Of a DNA stretch of 33,856 nt, positions 15,569 through 24,177 are shown in pieces. The number at the start of each line of letters is the position of its first letter. Position 1 is the first letter of the stretch. The notes below the pieces were generated by a model. That model was not told where the DNA came from. It saw nothing but the letters and a program-made list of their open reading frames with translations, and ran no database searches. The position numbers and the translations under genes are program-made. Source of the DNA: Myxococcales bacterium (GTDB taxonomy: Bacteria; Myxococcota_A; Polyangia; Polyangiales; Polyangiaceae); contig JAUVCD010000008.1 of NCBI GenBank assembly GCA_030590865.1, positions 1 through 33,856 on the forward strand, in the 5' to 3' direction.

Positions 15569-18500
15569 ATGACAAACGCCCAGCTCACCTTCGCTAATCC
15601 CGAAATCACCCTCTCGGTGCGCGGCTTCTCCGTGCACGATGGGCTTTCGCAGCTATTTGACCTGTTCGTCACCGCCGGATCGATGGCCGCAGATCTGGAT
15701 TTGGAGGCCATCGTGGGCCGGGGGGCCGCGTTTCGACTGGCGACCACCGATCCGGAGAGGCCCTATGTCGTGTGGAGCGGCCTCTGCAGTGACTGCGAAC
15801 AGGTCTCGGTCGAGCCCGATGGCATGTCCATCTATGCGCTGCGCATCGTGCCCAAGCTCTGGCGGTGCACCCAGCGGCGAAATTTCCGTATTTTCCAGCA
15901 CTGCACGGTTATCGAGGCTGTGACGACCCTGCTCGCCGACTGGGACATCGATGTCCATCTTCGGCTCGTAGGCGAAGAGCTGCCACGCAAGGAGTACCGG
16001 GTTCAGTTTGGGGAGACCGACTACGCGTTCTTCAGTCGGCTGCTCGAAAACGCTGGTATCAGCTACTCGTTCGAACAGGTCGATACCCATGGTGAGGGGG
16101 AGCTCGAGTCGATGCGGCTGGTGCTGAGCGATCGGCCGGCTGAGACGGCCCGTCAGCGCGAGGCGCTGATCCCCTATCGGGGCAACACCGACGAACACGA
16201 CGCCAGTCCTTATGTCAGCAAGGTGCGGTTCGGTCGTGCCGTGCGAGCTGGGCGCTTCACCATTGGTGGCTTCGACTATCGCTCGAGCCCCGACTTGCGC
16301 CTACTGGCAGAGGCTCGTGCTGAAGCAGCGCTGGAGCAGCGCTACGAGCTGTTCCACTACATCCCTGGCGCCTTTCTCGAGGAACAGAGCGCCGCGGGCA
16401 GCGGGACCATGGCCAGCGAGCCCTTGGGCCAAGCGGCCGCCGAAATCGGTCTGGCCCGAACGCGCACGCGGCAGCGACGAATCAGTTTCTCCACCAACGT
16501 GCTCGAATTGGCGCCAGGCACGTCGTTTTCGATGGATGGGCATCCCCGCGCCGAGCTGAGTGCAGAGGCTGCTCTGCTGGTGGTGGGCCGTACCATCGAG
16601 GGCGAAATAGACACCGAATGGTGGGTCCACGCGGACGCGACCCTCACCGCCGATCCCTATCGCCCCGAGTTGGTGACGCCCATGCCAAGAGTCATGGGCG
16701 TGCAGAGCGCAGTGGTGGTCGGCCCGGAGGGCGAGGAGATCTACACCGACGATCTGGGACGGGTGCGGGTACAGTTCCACTGGGACCGCTACGGGCAGCG
16801 CGACGAGGACAGCTCTTGTTGGATCCGGGTGAGCCAGGCCTGGGCGGGGAGCGGCTACGGGATGATCCACCTGCCTCGGATCGGTCACGAGGTGCTGGTG
16901 GACTTCTTCGAGGGAGATCCAGACCGGCCGGTGATCATCGGACGGGCCTACAATCGCGGAGCTTCTCCGCCCGATGCTCTGCCAGAGAAGAAGACCAAGA
17001 GCAGTTGGAGGAGCAGCTCGACGCCTGGCGGTGACGGCTTCAACGAGATCAGCATGGACGATGTTGCTGGTGCCGAGTTGCTCTACCTGCGCGCTCAGCA
17101 CGATTTGCGAAAAGTCGTCTTGGCCGACGAGACGGCTGCAGTCGGTGCCAATCTGGCGACCACCGTTGCTCAGAACGAGACCCGTGTCATCGGTGAGAAC
17201 CAGACCATCAAGGTCAAAGGAGATCGCACCGTCGACGTCGACGGTCGTTACGCCACTCGCAGCGATGCTGGCGTTCAATCGCAGGCTGGCGAGCTCACCG
17301 GAGTGAGCTGTAGTGATGGCAAGCTGGTCATCTCTAACGGCAATGCGTCCATCGTCCTGGACGGACCGAACATTCACATCGACGCTGGTGCCAATCTGCG
17401 GGTGTCCGCGGGCCGGTCGCTGGGGCTCTACGGCAAGCAGGTGAACATCGACGGCACCCCCGAGGTGTTCATCAATTCGGGCGAGGCGGTGGCGCCCTCG
17501 GTCGTGCAGCTGCCGATGTCGATGAAGAGCGGCGGGGGCGGTGGCCCCAAGAAGGAGGGGGGGCGCCCGCGGCCGCCGCGAGGCGGAGATGGCCTGCCCC
17601 GGCCCCCACGGGGGAGCGACGACGCCGAGTTCGAGCGGCAGAAGCGTTACGACCGGGCCACGGACAAGGACAAGGAGAAACCGGACACCATCGCGCTGCC
17701 GCCTGCTCTCAACGAGCAGCTGGCGCGGGTTCATCGCGTAGCCAAGGCTACTGGCCTGGTTGAGGCAAGGTTGGTCGATCCGAAGACCTACAACACCCTG
17801 AAGGGGAATCTCGATCGGTGGCTCAAGTCAGAAGATGAGCGGCTCGGTAAGCTTGGGAGGGAGGTCAACGACACCTTCGAACGGCATCGAGATCACGTCG
17901 AGGATTTGGGTGACCGACTGGAGACGACGGTCGAGCGAGAGCGGGCCAACGTCAACGAGGCGAAGGACGACCTGAACGAGATCTTCAGCGGGCAGCGGGG
18001 CAATCTGATGGCCTCTACGGTGGCCTTGGCCGGAGTGTTCAAAGATCAGATCGCTCACCTCGGCGAGCTGGGCGGCGATCTCACCGCCACGCTCCAACGG
18101 GAGAAGGACTGGCTGCAGCGGAGCAAACGGGAGTGGACCGGACTGTCAGAGAAGGTCCAGGGGACCATTCAGCACCTGAAGGATCTGGCCAACAACCCCA
18201 AGCGGGCGCTGCTCCAGTACCTCTTTGGCGGGGACGAGGAGCTGGCCGCGCTGTTTGGTCTGGAGACTGGGAGCGCCGCAGGAGGGGTGGGGGATGGGGT
18301 GGCGGATGCGGTCCCCCCGCACCGCCCCCGTGTGAAGCCGCCTAAGCGCACCATCAACGCCGCCAGCGACGACACCCTCAGCAACCTGTCGAACAAACCC
18401 AAGGCAGGGCAGGATGTGTCCAACCAGGGGGTGTCCAAGAAGGGGGCGAAGCTAGGGTCCAGTCAGCAAGAGATGGTGAAGCAGGGCAGCCAACCGAAGG

Positions 18501-19012
18501 CCGCGAACGCCGGTGCCTCCCAAAAGGCGGTGAAGCAAGGGCAGCCCAAGCATGGGAGCAGCATCGGCAAGCAAGGGGTCAAGCCCACCAACCGTCAGCT
18601 GCCCGAGGGGTCGAGCGGGCAAGCCAAGCTGGCCGAAGGCTCAGCGGGCTTGAAGCTCAAGGGACCGCCTGGGGGTATCGAGGTCCCTGGTGGCAAGACC
18701 GCCTACGCGGGCACCGTGGTGAGCCGCAATGGCGGGTTGAGCGCCCAGGATGTGGCCAACGGCTTCGAGGGCCAGGGACCGACATTCTTGCAGTCTCCGG
18801 GGGAGGGGCAGCTGATGGCGGTGCCCACTGCGACGGCTCAGCCTGTCGATGCTGCTCAGCTGAGTGGTACTCTCGTTGATGCGCAGATGGAGGGTCAGCC
18901 GGTCTCCGGCGCCATTGCGGGCTCACTCACCGACAAGGGCTACGTGGTCTACGAGCGACCGACCGGAGACTTCATCAGCGACTTGACCCGTTGGGCCGGT
19001 GAGCAGCAGTAG
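15569..19012 (+). CDS. vgrG: Evolved VgrG, type VI secretion spike with long C-terminal extension
   Basis: Forms the trimeric needle tip of a T6SS. The 1147-residue protein has a gp27-like part (about 1-370), then a gp5 OB-fold (about 374-465) with the diagnostic DDLGRVRVQFHWDR and GMIHLPRIGHEVLVDFFEGDPDRP. A beta-helix follows (about 487-655: ETRVIGENQTIKVKGDRTVDVDG and later repeats). Canonical VgrGs end there. This one continues with a Gly/Pro/Arg linker (659-705), a long charged coiled coil (about 745-890), a Gln/Lys/Ser/Gly-rich low-complexity stretch (about 930-1010) and a C-terminal region (1010-1147) I do not recognise. The extension may be a cargo-binding arm or effector. The ATG at 15569 is preceded by a weak GGTAGG. 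It is the first gene of an operon with the EagR-like and PAAR genes. Confidence 0.93.
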   Translation: MTNAQLTFANPEITLSVRGFSVHDGLSQLFDLFVTAGSMAADLDLEAIVGRGAAFRLATTDPERPYVVWSGLCSDCEQVSVEPDGMSIYALRIVPKLWRCTQRRNFRIFQHCTVIEAVTTLLADWDIDVHLRLVGEELPRKEYRVQFGETDYAFFSRLLENAGISYSFEQVDTHGEGELESMRLVLSDRPAETARQREALIPYRGNTDEHDASPYVSKVRFGRAVRAGRFTIGGFDYRSSPDLRLLAEARAEAALEQRYELFHYIPGAFLEEQSAAGSGTMASEPLGQAAAEIGLARTRTRQRRISFSTNVLELAPGTSFSMDGHPRAELSAEAALLVVGRTIEGEIDTEWWVHADATLTADPYRPELVTPMPRVMGVQSAVVVGPEGEEIYTDDLGRVRVQFHWDRYGQRDEDSSCWIRVSQAWAGSGYGMIHLPRIGHEVLVDFFEGDPDRPVIIGRAYNRGASPPDALPEKKTKSSWRSSSTPGGDGFNEISMDDVAGAELLYLRAQHDLRKVVLADETAAVGANLATTVAQNETRVIGENQTIKVKGDRTVDVDGRYATRSDAGVQSQAGELTGVSCSDGKLVISNGNASIVLDGPNIHIDAGANLRVSAGRSLGLYGKQVNIDGTPEVFINSGEAVAPSVVQLPMSMKSGGGGGPKKEGGRPRPPRGGDGLPRPPRGSDDAEFERQKRYDRATDKDKEKPDTIALPPALNEQLARVHRVAKATGLVEARLVDPKTYNTLKGNLDRWLKSEDERLGKLGREVNDTFERHRDHVEDLGDRLETTVERERANVNEAKDDLNEIFSGQRGNLMASTVALAGVFKDQIAHLGELGGDLTATLQREKDWLQRSKREWTGLSEKVQGTIQHLKDLANNPKRALLQYLFGGDEELAALFGLETGSAAGGVGDGVADAVPPHRPRVKPPKRTINAASDDTLSNLSNKPKAGQDVSNQGVSKKGAKLGSSQQEMVKQGSQPKAANAGASQKAVKQGQPKHGSSIGKQGVKPTNRQLPEGSSGQAKLAEGSAGLKLKGPPGGIEVPGGKTAYAGTVVSRNGGLSAQDVANGFEGQGPTFLQSPGEGQLMAVPTATAQPVDAAQLSGTLVDAQMEGQPVSGAIAGSLTDKGYVVYERPTGDFISDLTRWAGEQQ

Positions 19013-19035
19013 CCTCAAGCATCGAAGGAACCGCC

Positions 19036-19488
19036 ATGGCACGTCATCAAGATTCTCGGGTCAGCTTCGATGTTCCTCGTGATTGGGAGGACCGCACGGT
19101 GGTGGCCTATGCAGCGCCACCGCGGGACGACCAGCGGGCCACGTCCAATATTGTGGTGACCCGCGACCGGCTCCCGGACGACGAGGACTTGGAAGCCTAT
19201 GTTGCGCGCCAGGCCGAAGGTCTCGAGAGCCGGCTCCGGGGCTACGTCCTCAAGGAGATGGAGGGGACGACGGTGGCTGAACGTCCGGCGGTCACGCTCT
19301 CTTTCTCCTCCAATGGACCGAGCGGTAAGCTCGAGCAGCGCCTGACCATCGTGGCTCTACCTGATCGGGCCGTCGCCTCGTTCACCCTGACTGCGCCGGC
19401 AACGGAGGCCGCCCAGGCAGGTCCTTTGTTCGATCGCATCATCTCGTCCATTCGTTTCGGCAAAGCAGCGACGGGCCAGACCTCATGA
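19036..19488 (+). CDS. EagR-like T6SS effector chaperone (DUF1795/DcrB fold)
   Basis: The 150-residue soluble protein has no signal peptide. SFDVPRDWEDRTVVAY at the start and LFDRIISSIRF at the end are typical of the DUF1795/DcrB fold. EagR chaperones of this family bind the transmembrane segments of prePAAR effectors and keep them soluble until they are loaded on VgrG. Context supports this: vgrG ends 23 bases upstream, and the next gene, which overlaps by ATGA (19485-19488), is a hydrophobic PAAR protein. AAGGA lies six bases before the ATG. The alternative is a DcrB-like protein of unrelated role, which the context makes unlikely. Confidence 0.82.
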   Translation: MARHQDSRVSFDVPRDWEDRTVVAYAAPPRDDQRATSNIVVTRDRLPDDEDLEAYVARQAEGLESRLRGYVLKEMEGTTVAERPAVTLSFSSNGPSGKLEQRLTIVALPDRAVASFTLTAPATEAAQAGPLFDRIISSIRFGKAATGQTS

Positions 19489-20246
19489 GCGACAGTGGCG
19501 AAGAGCGCCGCGGCGAGGTGCTCGAAGCAGCAGGGGTGGGGCATCGCATCACCCACGAGGACGACTTGCCGGAAGCGCGGGAGCTGCTCTACACGGCGCT
19601 ACTCTGGGGCGCTGGAGCCATCGCCTCGCAGCATGGCGATGGAGCGCTCCTTGGGGTTTTGATGGCTGGTGCCGCAAGCCAGGCGGGGTCCGAGTCTGAG
19701 GTCGAAGATGTGGGTGACCGAGACGATTGTCCTGATCCCACCGGGGCCATCGAGGAGGGGTCGGTCGACACCTTCATCGGCCCTGATCGACGGCCCTGCG
19801 CGCTAGTGGACGAAGATGTCGAGGTGCCTTGCGAGAACGACTCGGACGGCCCAATCGTTCAGGGCGCGGCTCACGTCTGGGTTAATCGCAAGCGGTTGGC
19901 GCGGCGCACCGACGAGCTCGATTGCGGAGCTCGCATTGGGGAGGGAGAGCCGACGGTGCTCATCGGCGCTGCGGCGGAGGGCGCAGCGGATGGGGCGCCA
20001 GAGCCGGACGCACTGCTCGAAGCGACGCTCTTGGCCGTAATGCTCTCCAGCGGCTGGCTCGGCGAATCAGATGCGGCCTGGGGTGCTCAGCTCGGCGCCA
20101 TCATGGCAGGTTGGGATCCCGAGAAAGTTGCTGAAAAGCTGAGCGAGCTGGTCGACAAGCTCGGCAGCCTGGGGCCCGCGGTGGCTGACAAGCTCGCCGA
20201 GGGTGACTGGGACGCCGTTGCGGACCTGGTCAGCGGGGCGGCCTGA
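19485..20246 (+). CDS. prePAAR/PAAR-domain T6SS tip protein with hydrophobic segments
   Basis: The 253-residue protein would cap the VgrG spike. Residues 15-24 (AAGVGHRITH) resemble the prePAAR motif (AARxxDxxxH), although Arg and Asp are replaced. A hydrophobic stretch follows (about 34-68: LLYTALLWGAGAIAS and GALLGVLMAGAAS). A PAAR-like domain follows (about 90-161: GSVDTFIGPDRRPCALVDED, GAAHVWVNRKRLARRTD, CGARIGEGEPTVLIG). The final part has another hydrophobic segment (about 177-192) and amphipathic helices (211-253). No known toxin domain is visible, so it may be a loading protein or carry a small membrane-acting effector domain. It is translationally coupled to the EagR-like gene and converges with the DUF2169 gene, 31 bases away. 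Confidence 0.82.
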   Translation: MSDSGEERRGEVLEAAGVGHRITHEDDLPEARELLYTALLWGAGAIASQHGDGALLGVLMAGAASQAGSESEVEDVGDRDDCPDPTGAIEEGSVDTFIGPDRRPCALVDEDVEVPCENDSDGPIVQGAAHVWVNRKRLARRTDELDCGARIGEGEPTVLIGAAAEGAADGAPEPDALLEATLLAVMLSSGWLGESDAAWGAQLGAIMAGWDPEKVAEKLSELVDKLGSLGPAVADKLAEGDWDAVADLVSGAA

Positions 20247-20277
20247 ATGGTGCCATCCTCGCCGACCTTGCTCGCCT

Positions 20278-22587
20278 TCAACCGGTGATCTTGACCACCC
20301 GGCCTAGCGCTACGACTCGCAGGGCATAGGGGTGTGACTCGTATTGGTCTTGCTTGACGTGGGCCTCGGCGATGAGCCGGGTTTCAAAGTGGCTCATCGT
20401 GGGAAGCTGTTTGTCCAAGAGCTCGAGGAGGTAACAGGGGATCGCCTGGTCCTTCGCGTCCCCTTTGGAGGTGAACAAGGCCCGTATCCAATCGGCGCCG
20501 AAGAGTGTGCGTTTCTGATAGCGACGTTGCTCCAGCAGGACCCGCTGGACCGTCTCGTCCAGATAGTCGATTGACAAGGCACGGCGCGCTTGCTCGAAGA
20601 GTTTGCGCAGGTGATTGGTGAAGTTGCGCACCGTCTCACCCGAGCCGGCCAGCAGCGGCGTGTCGACCAGCTCCTTGACCTGGGAGAGGGCCTCTTTCAG
20701 CTTCTTGTCTTCTCCGGCAATGGGGGCCACGCTGGCCGCGGTGGCCCGGAGAATTTCGACGTCTTCGAAGGGGAAACGCAGCTGACCCCGCAACACGACG
20801 AGCGGTGGAGTGAAGCGGCCACTCTCGCTGACCGCCTCGCGAAGCTCCTGGACCAGGCTGAACCGGTCTGTCGCCCTGGCTTCAGTCAGCACCCCGAAGT
20901 GGGTGTGGTGATCTCGGGCCCTCTTGGGATCCGAGGTGGCCAGATCGTGCCGGTCGTCGCGAGGTGCGAAATCTAGATCGTCGCAGAGCTTGGGCCAGCG
21001 GCGCCGCAGGCGATCGGTGGCCTCTTCGTCGAACCACAACAGCTCAACCGTCTCTCTCGTGGGCCGCTGTGCTTTGGGCTTGGGCTGGGTCTTTTCGATC
21101 GGCACCGGCTCAGAGCTTCCAGGGCGCTTGACCTTCGGCAGACTGGAGGTGTCGGATAGACCGTGGGGACGGGAGGGGGTTGGCGGCCGGGGTGCCCAGA
21201 CGCCTGCTGCGGACGGCGTGTCCAGCCCCGGCTGGCTGCCTAGCGGAGGGTGCGGCGGAGGTAGGCGAGGCCCCTCCCGCGAGGTCGGCGGAGCCCCGTT
21301 GCCTGCCGAAGAGGGTTCTGGCAGTGGCACGGCGGCCTGACCACCCTGCTCCGCCCTCAGCGCGGCGAAGGATTGGCCCTCGGCGTTAGCTGCATCGCCA
21401 GGTTGGGAGAGCCAGGCGGGAGAGGCGTCGCGGGGCAGGGGTGACAACACCGGGTCAGAGGTGCGCCCGGCGATCTTTTCGAAATCTCCGGTGGCCGTTG
21501 AGTCCGATTGGCGTATCAGGTTGCGGTTGCTCAGCCGCTTGACCCGGAGGGCCACGGTGGCGTCGAGCGGGTCTTCCGAGTCATCGTTTGTTGGCTCGTC
21601 ATCGGGGGCCGAGCTCGTCCCGGCGGTGGCTCCGCCCAGCGAACCGAGCAGCTTTCCCAGTTGCCCCGTGGTGAGGCGGCGGCCCGGCCCCGCGACGGCG
21701 ACGTAAACTTTGCCTGGCTCATCGATCGCCTTGAGGGGGATCCGGCATTGCCAGGTCAGCGTGATGATGCCCCGACGGTTGTCGATCCACACGCCGGCTA
21801 GCTCGGTGGCCTTCTCTTTGCGATGGCCTTTCTTGCGCTCGACGAACACCTGGGGGGCCACGCTGGGCAGTTTGGTGCGGAGCACAGGGTGGTCAGGGTG
21901 CAAGTTCTCGAGCACCAGGGTGGCGCCCGGTGATAACTCGGGCAGCTGCTGATCTGGTGGTGCTGCATTGAAGAACTTCAGGTCGAAGTCCGCTGGGAGC
22001 TCACAAGCTTCGTGGGGGTCGGTCAGCTTGGGTGCCGGGTTGCCACGCAGCAAATTCTCGCGGTCAGGCCAGTGGCTCGCCAAGGGGCCGAAGCCCAGTG
22101 AGCTCAGCCCGCTGACAAGCTCGTCGTCCACCGCCACGATGCGATGCGATGGTTTCCTCGTCTTGGCCGGGCCCCGCACCGGGTTATCGTCGATCTCGGC
22201 GTGCTCGTAAGACAGTGGGGCGGAGGCAAAGGGAGCCCCGCCCTCCTCGGTCTCGATCAGCAGTGACTTGTCGATCGTCGCCACCGAAAGCCGTGCGGCC
22301 AGCGATGGTACCGGTGTGCCATGAGGTGCGTAGACATCGCCGACGACCATCACGTCGACCTGGGGACGGGACGGCACCAGATCGGCAGGGGCGAGCGGAC
22401 TGAGGCCGAGGTTGTTGTCCGGGAATAGCTCTGATTCGTAGACCGGGTCGTGGCGTTTCGCGAGCTGAGCCTCCCCGGGCTCGAGCTGCAATGACAGCTT
22501 GCACACGACGGTGAGAACCCAAGAGCTGTCGCCAATGCGCCAGGGTATTGATGCGACGGGCACGGGTGCAAGAGACACCACCTGCAT
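20278..22587 (-). CDS. DUF2169 protein, T6SS-associated adaptor
   Basis: The 769-residue protein has an N-terminal DUF2169 domain (about 1-300) with the family pattern WVLTVVCKLSLQLEPGE, AKRHDPVYESELF, LSPLAPADLVPSRPQVDVMVVG and YAPHGTPVPSLAARL. DUF2169 proteins occur in T6SS effector loci and are described as adaptors or chaperones for loading PAAR-type proteins. A Pro/Ser-rich disordered linker (about 390-510) follows. The C-terminal half (about 520-769) is helical and charged, and I do not recognise it. Its frame is open to an ATG at 22656; I chose the ATG at 22587 (MQVVSLAPVPVASIPW), which leads directly into the domain. That start shares CATG with the divergent gene at 22586, so one of the two starts may be wrong. 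Confidence 0.8.
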   Translation of the reverse strand: MQVVSLAPVPVASIPWRIGDSSWVLTVVCKLSLQLEPGEAQLAKRHDPVYESELFPDNNLGLSPLAPADLVPSRPQVDVMVVGDVYAPHGTPVPSLAARLSVATIDKSLLIETEEGGAPFASAPLSYEHAEIDDNPVRGPAKTRKPSHRIVAVDDELVSGLSSLGFGPLASHWPDRENLLRGNPAPKLTDPHEACELPADFDLKFFNAAPPDQQLPELSPGATLVLENLHPDHPVLRTKLPSVAPQVFVERKKGHRKEKATELAGVWIDNRRGIITLTWQCRIPLKAIDEPGKVYVAVAGPGRRLTTGQLGKLLGSLGGATAGTSSAPDDEPTNDDSEDPLDATVALRVKRLSNRNLIRQSDSTATGDFEKIAGRTSDPVLSPLPRDASPAWLSQPGDAANAEGQSFAALRAEQGGQAAVPLPEPSSAGNGAPPTSREGPRLPPPHPPLGSQPGLDTPSAAGVWAPRPPTPSRPHGLSDTSSLPKVKRPGSSEPVPIEKTQPKPKAQRPTRETVELLWFDEEATDRLRRRWPKLCDDLDFAPRDDRHDLATSDPKRARDHHTHFGVLTEARATDRFSLVQELREAVSESGRFTPPLVVLRGQLRFPFEDVEILRATAASVAPIAGEDKKLKEALSQVKELVDTPLLAGSGETVRNFTNHLRKLFEQARRALSIDYLDETVQRVLLEQRRYQKRTLFGADWIRALFTSKGDAKDQAIPCYLLELLDKQLPTMSHFETRLIAEAHVKQDQYESHPYALRVVALGRVVKITG

Positions 22588-23533
22588 GACGGCCCACGGT
22601 ACCACGAGGCAGCCGTCGCAGGGTGGCAAGCGCCAGATTCGCCTGGGGGCGGACAAGCCTACCGCCCGGCGCGGTGCGGTGGCATGCTATCTGGCCGAGA
22701 CTAGGGTGTCCCAGGATGATGCCAGCAAGGCGCGTCTCCGGCTCGGAAAGGCGCTTGAGAAGATTGTCGAGCGCGAGCAACAGCTCGGGCGGCTTGGCTT
22801 CTTGTCGTTGCCTGACCGGACTCAGGACCAGCTCGCCGTGTTGCAGGGCCAGGCGGAGCCCAAGGACGAGACGCCTGAGGCGTGGCTGGCCTCAGAGCAC
22901 ATCCTCGAACGCTACGACAGCCAGCTGACCACGGCGTTCAATCTCGTCGCCCAGGTGTCTGGTGAGCAAGAGCGGCAAGCGGCCAGTCGGCGGAAGCGTA
23001 GCTTGTTCGCTGTGGCTGCTCTGGTGGTGGTGGTGGTGGGCGGGTTCGGCGGATTCTCCCACTACCAGAGTGCGCTGGCTGCCAAACAGGTCCAGTGCCC
23101 CAAGGCAAGCGCGTGCGCCTCGGATGGCCTGTGTCACGCCGAGGTTAGGTGGTACCCCCCACCGGTCGCCATCCAATGTTTGGCCCGGGCGGATGCTGAG
23201 TGCCAGGCCTCGAAGGGCTGCCGCGAGCTCGGTCGTTGCCATGCACGCCAAGGTCGTTGCATCGCCACTGAAGATGAGGATTGCCGTGCCACCGAGCGCT
23301 GCAAAGTCGACGGCTGGTGCCGTGCACGAGAGGGCCAGTGTGTCGCGGCGTCTCCTGAGGATTGTCGTGCAACCAAGGGGTGCAGTGAGCGGGGGGCCTG
23401 CACGCCAGTGGAGAACCTATGCGTGCCGGGCAGCGACGATGACTGTCGCAAGTCCCAACTCTGCCGCGCCCGAGGGGCCTGCAAAGAAGTGGAGAACCGA
23501 TGCGTGGTGCTGCCCGAGGGGTTCGACAAATGA
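22586..23533 (+). CDS. Single-pass membrane protein with Cys-repeat extracytoplasmic domain
   Basis: The protein is about 315 residues. The cytoplasmic part (about 1-138) is charged and helical (RLRLGKALEKIVEREQQLGRL). One membrane helix follows (SLFAVAALVVVVVGGFGGF, about 139-160), then an outer domain built from 27-residue Cys modules. I do not know a named family. It lies directly upstream of a lipoprotein and a Ser/Thr kinase, overlapping the former by ATGA, so it probably belongs to a sensory complex with them; this is inference. The start is uncertain: the ATG at 22586 has only a weak AGAGA upstream, and 22499 is also open. Confidence 0.7.
   Translation: MTAHGTTRQPSQGGKRQIRLGADKPTARRGAVACYLAETRVSQDDASKARLRLGKALEKIVEREQQLGRLGFLSLPDRTQDQLAVLQGQAEPKDETPEAWLASEHILERYDSQLTTAFNLVAQVSGEQERQAASRRKRSLFAVAALVVVVVGGFGGFSHYQSALAAKQVQCPKASACASDGLCHAEVRWYPPPVAIQCLARADAECQASKGCRELGRCHARQGRCIATEDEDCRATERCKVDGWCRAREGQCVAASPEDCRATKGCSERGACTPVENLCVPGSDDDCRKSQLCRARGACKEVENRCVVLPEGFDK
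23201..23524 (+). repeat. Four tandem 81-bp coding repeats (27-residue Cys modules)
   Basis: Units begin at 23201, 23282, 23363 and 23444, exactly 81 bases apart. Each encodes C-x5-C-x5-C-x6-C-x7, with consensus CRATxxCxxxGxC...xxxC. A partial, more divergent unit with a Pro-rich insertion precedes them (about 23098-23200). The DNA copies are diverged, so the array is old and the protein spacing is maintained by selection. Confidence 0.85.
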
Positions 23534-24150
23534 GGCTGAGCGCTTGGCGCTGCGCCACGGTGTCGCTTCAGGCGGGGCGGCTTCAGTCCGGTCCGCTCCA
23601 GGCTGACCCGGTCTCGTGGCTGGTGGGTCGAGGGGTGATCGTGATGTTGGCGGTCCTGTTGGCGGTAGGCTGCGCGCAGCCGCCACCGCCAGCTGCGCCT
23701 CCGCCGCCAAAGCCGGTGGTCGAGCCGCCACCGCCGGCAGAGCCTGAGCCTGAGCCCGAGCCGGTGCCTTCTGCGCCCGGGGCAATCGAGCACCGCTGTG
23801 GGCAAGACAAGGCAGCTGAGGCCCCCATCGTGGTGGGGACCATGGGCGAGGGAGAGCGGCTGGTGCGGCTCATCAACAACAGCACCGAGCACGTCCAGGC
23901 ACGGTTGCTCGATGAGCAGCGCAAGGTCGTGTACCAGGGTACGCTCCAGGTGGCACCTGGCGCCATCGGCGAGTTCCACGTACCGGCGGGCGTTTACATG
24001 CTGCGCTACCGTCGCCAGAAGACTTGCGAGGTGATGCGTGGCGCCAAGCTGGTGCTCAAGGGTCGGAACGCGGGCGTGGAGATCTCGATCAAGCCCAATT
24101 TCGATGCCGGCTCTCAATCCAAGATGAAGCCCGTGGGAGAGGATCTCTGA
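23530..24150 (+). CDS. Pro/Glu-rich lipoprotein of kinase operon
   Basis: The lipobox LLAVGC is followed by a Pro-rich spacer (QPPPPAAPPPPKP and a PEPEPEP run) that could reach through the periplasm. The compact C-terminal domain is beta-rich (IVVGTMGEGERLVRLINNSTEHVQ, VVYQGTLQVAPGAIGEFHVPAGVYMLRY) and unknown to me. The ATG at 23530 overlaps the previous stop (ATGA) but leaves about 47 residues before the lipobox. A GTG at 23623 (GRGVIVMLAVLLAVGC) or the ATG at 23644, with GAGGGG eight bases upstream, would give a more normal signal peptide. The 3' gene is a Ser/Thr kinase, 27 bases on. Confidence 0.7.
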   Translation: MRLSAWRCATVSLQAGRLQSGPLQADPVSWLVGRGVIVMLAVLLAVGCAQPPPPAAPPPPKPVVEPPPPAEPEPEPEPVPSAPGAIEHRCGQDKAAEAPIVVGTMGEGERLVRLINNSTEHVQARLLDEQRKVVYQGTLQVAPGAIGEFHVPAGVYMLRYRRQKTCEVMRGAKLVLKGRNAGVEISIKPNFDAGSQSKMKPVGEDL

Positions 24151-24177
24151 GGTGCCCGAGTTGAGGGAAGAGGCGTG

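Noticed and set aside
16301-17734. Minus-strand open frame of 477 codons inside vgrG
   Set aside because: Antisense to the best-conserved VgrG segments, with composition typical of a shadow frame.
15569-22587. Contractile prophage tail or eCIS instead of T6SS
   Set aside because: No sheath, tube, baseplate, lysis or AAA ATPase genes are present, and EagR/prePAAR/DUF2169 partners are specific to T6SS loci.
23201-23524. CRISPR-like periodic array
   Set aside because: The 81-base period is in frame, encodes conserved Cys spacing, and the DNA copies are not identical.
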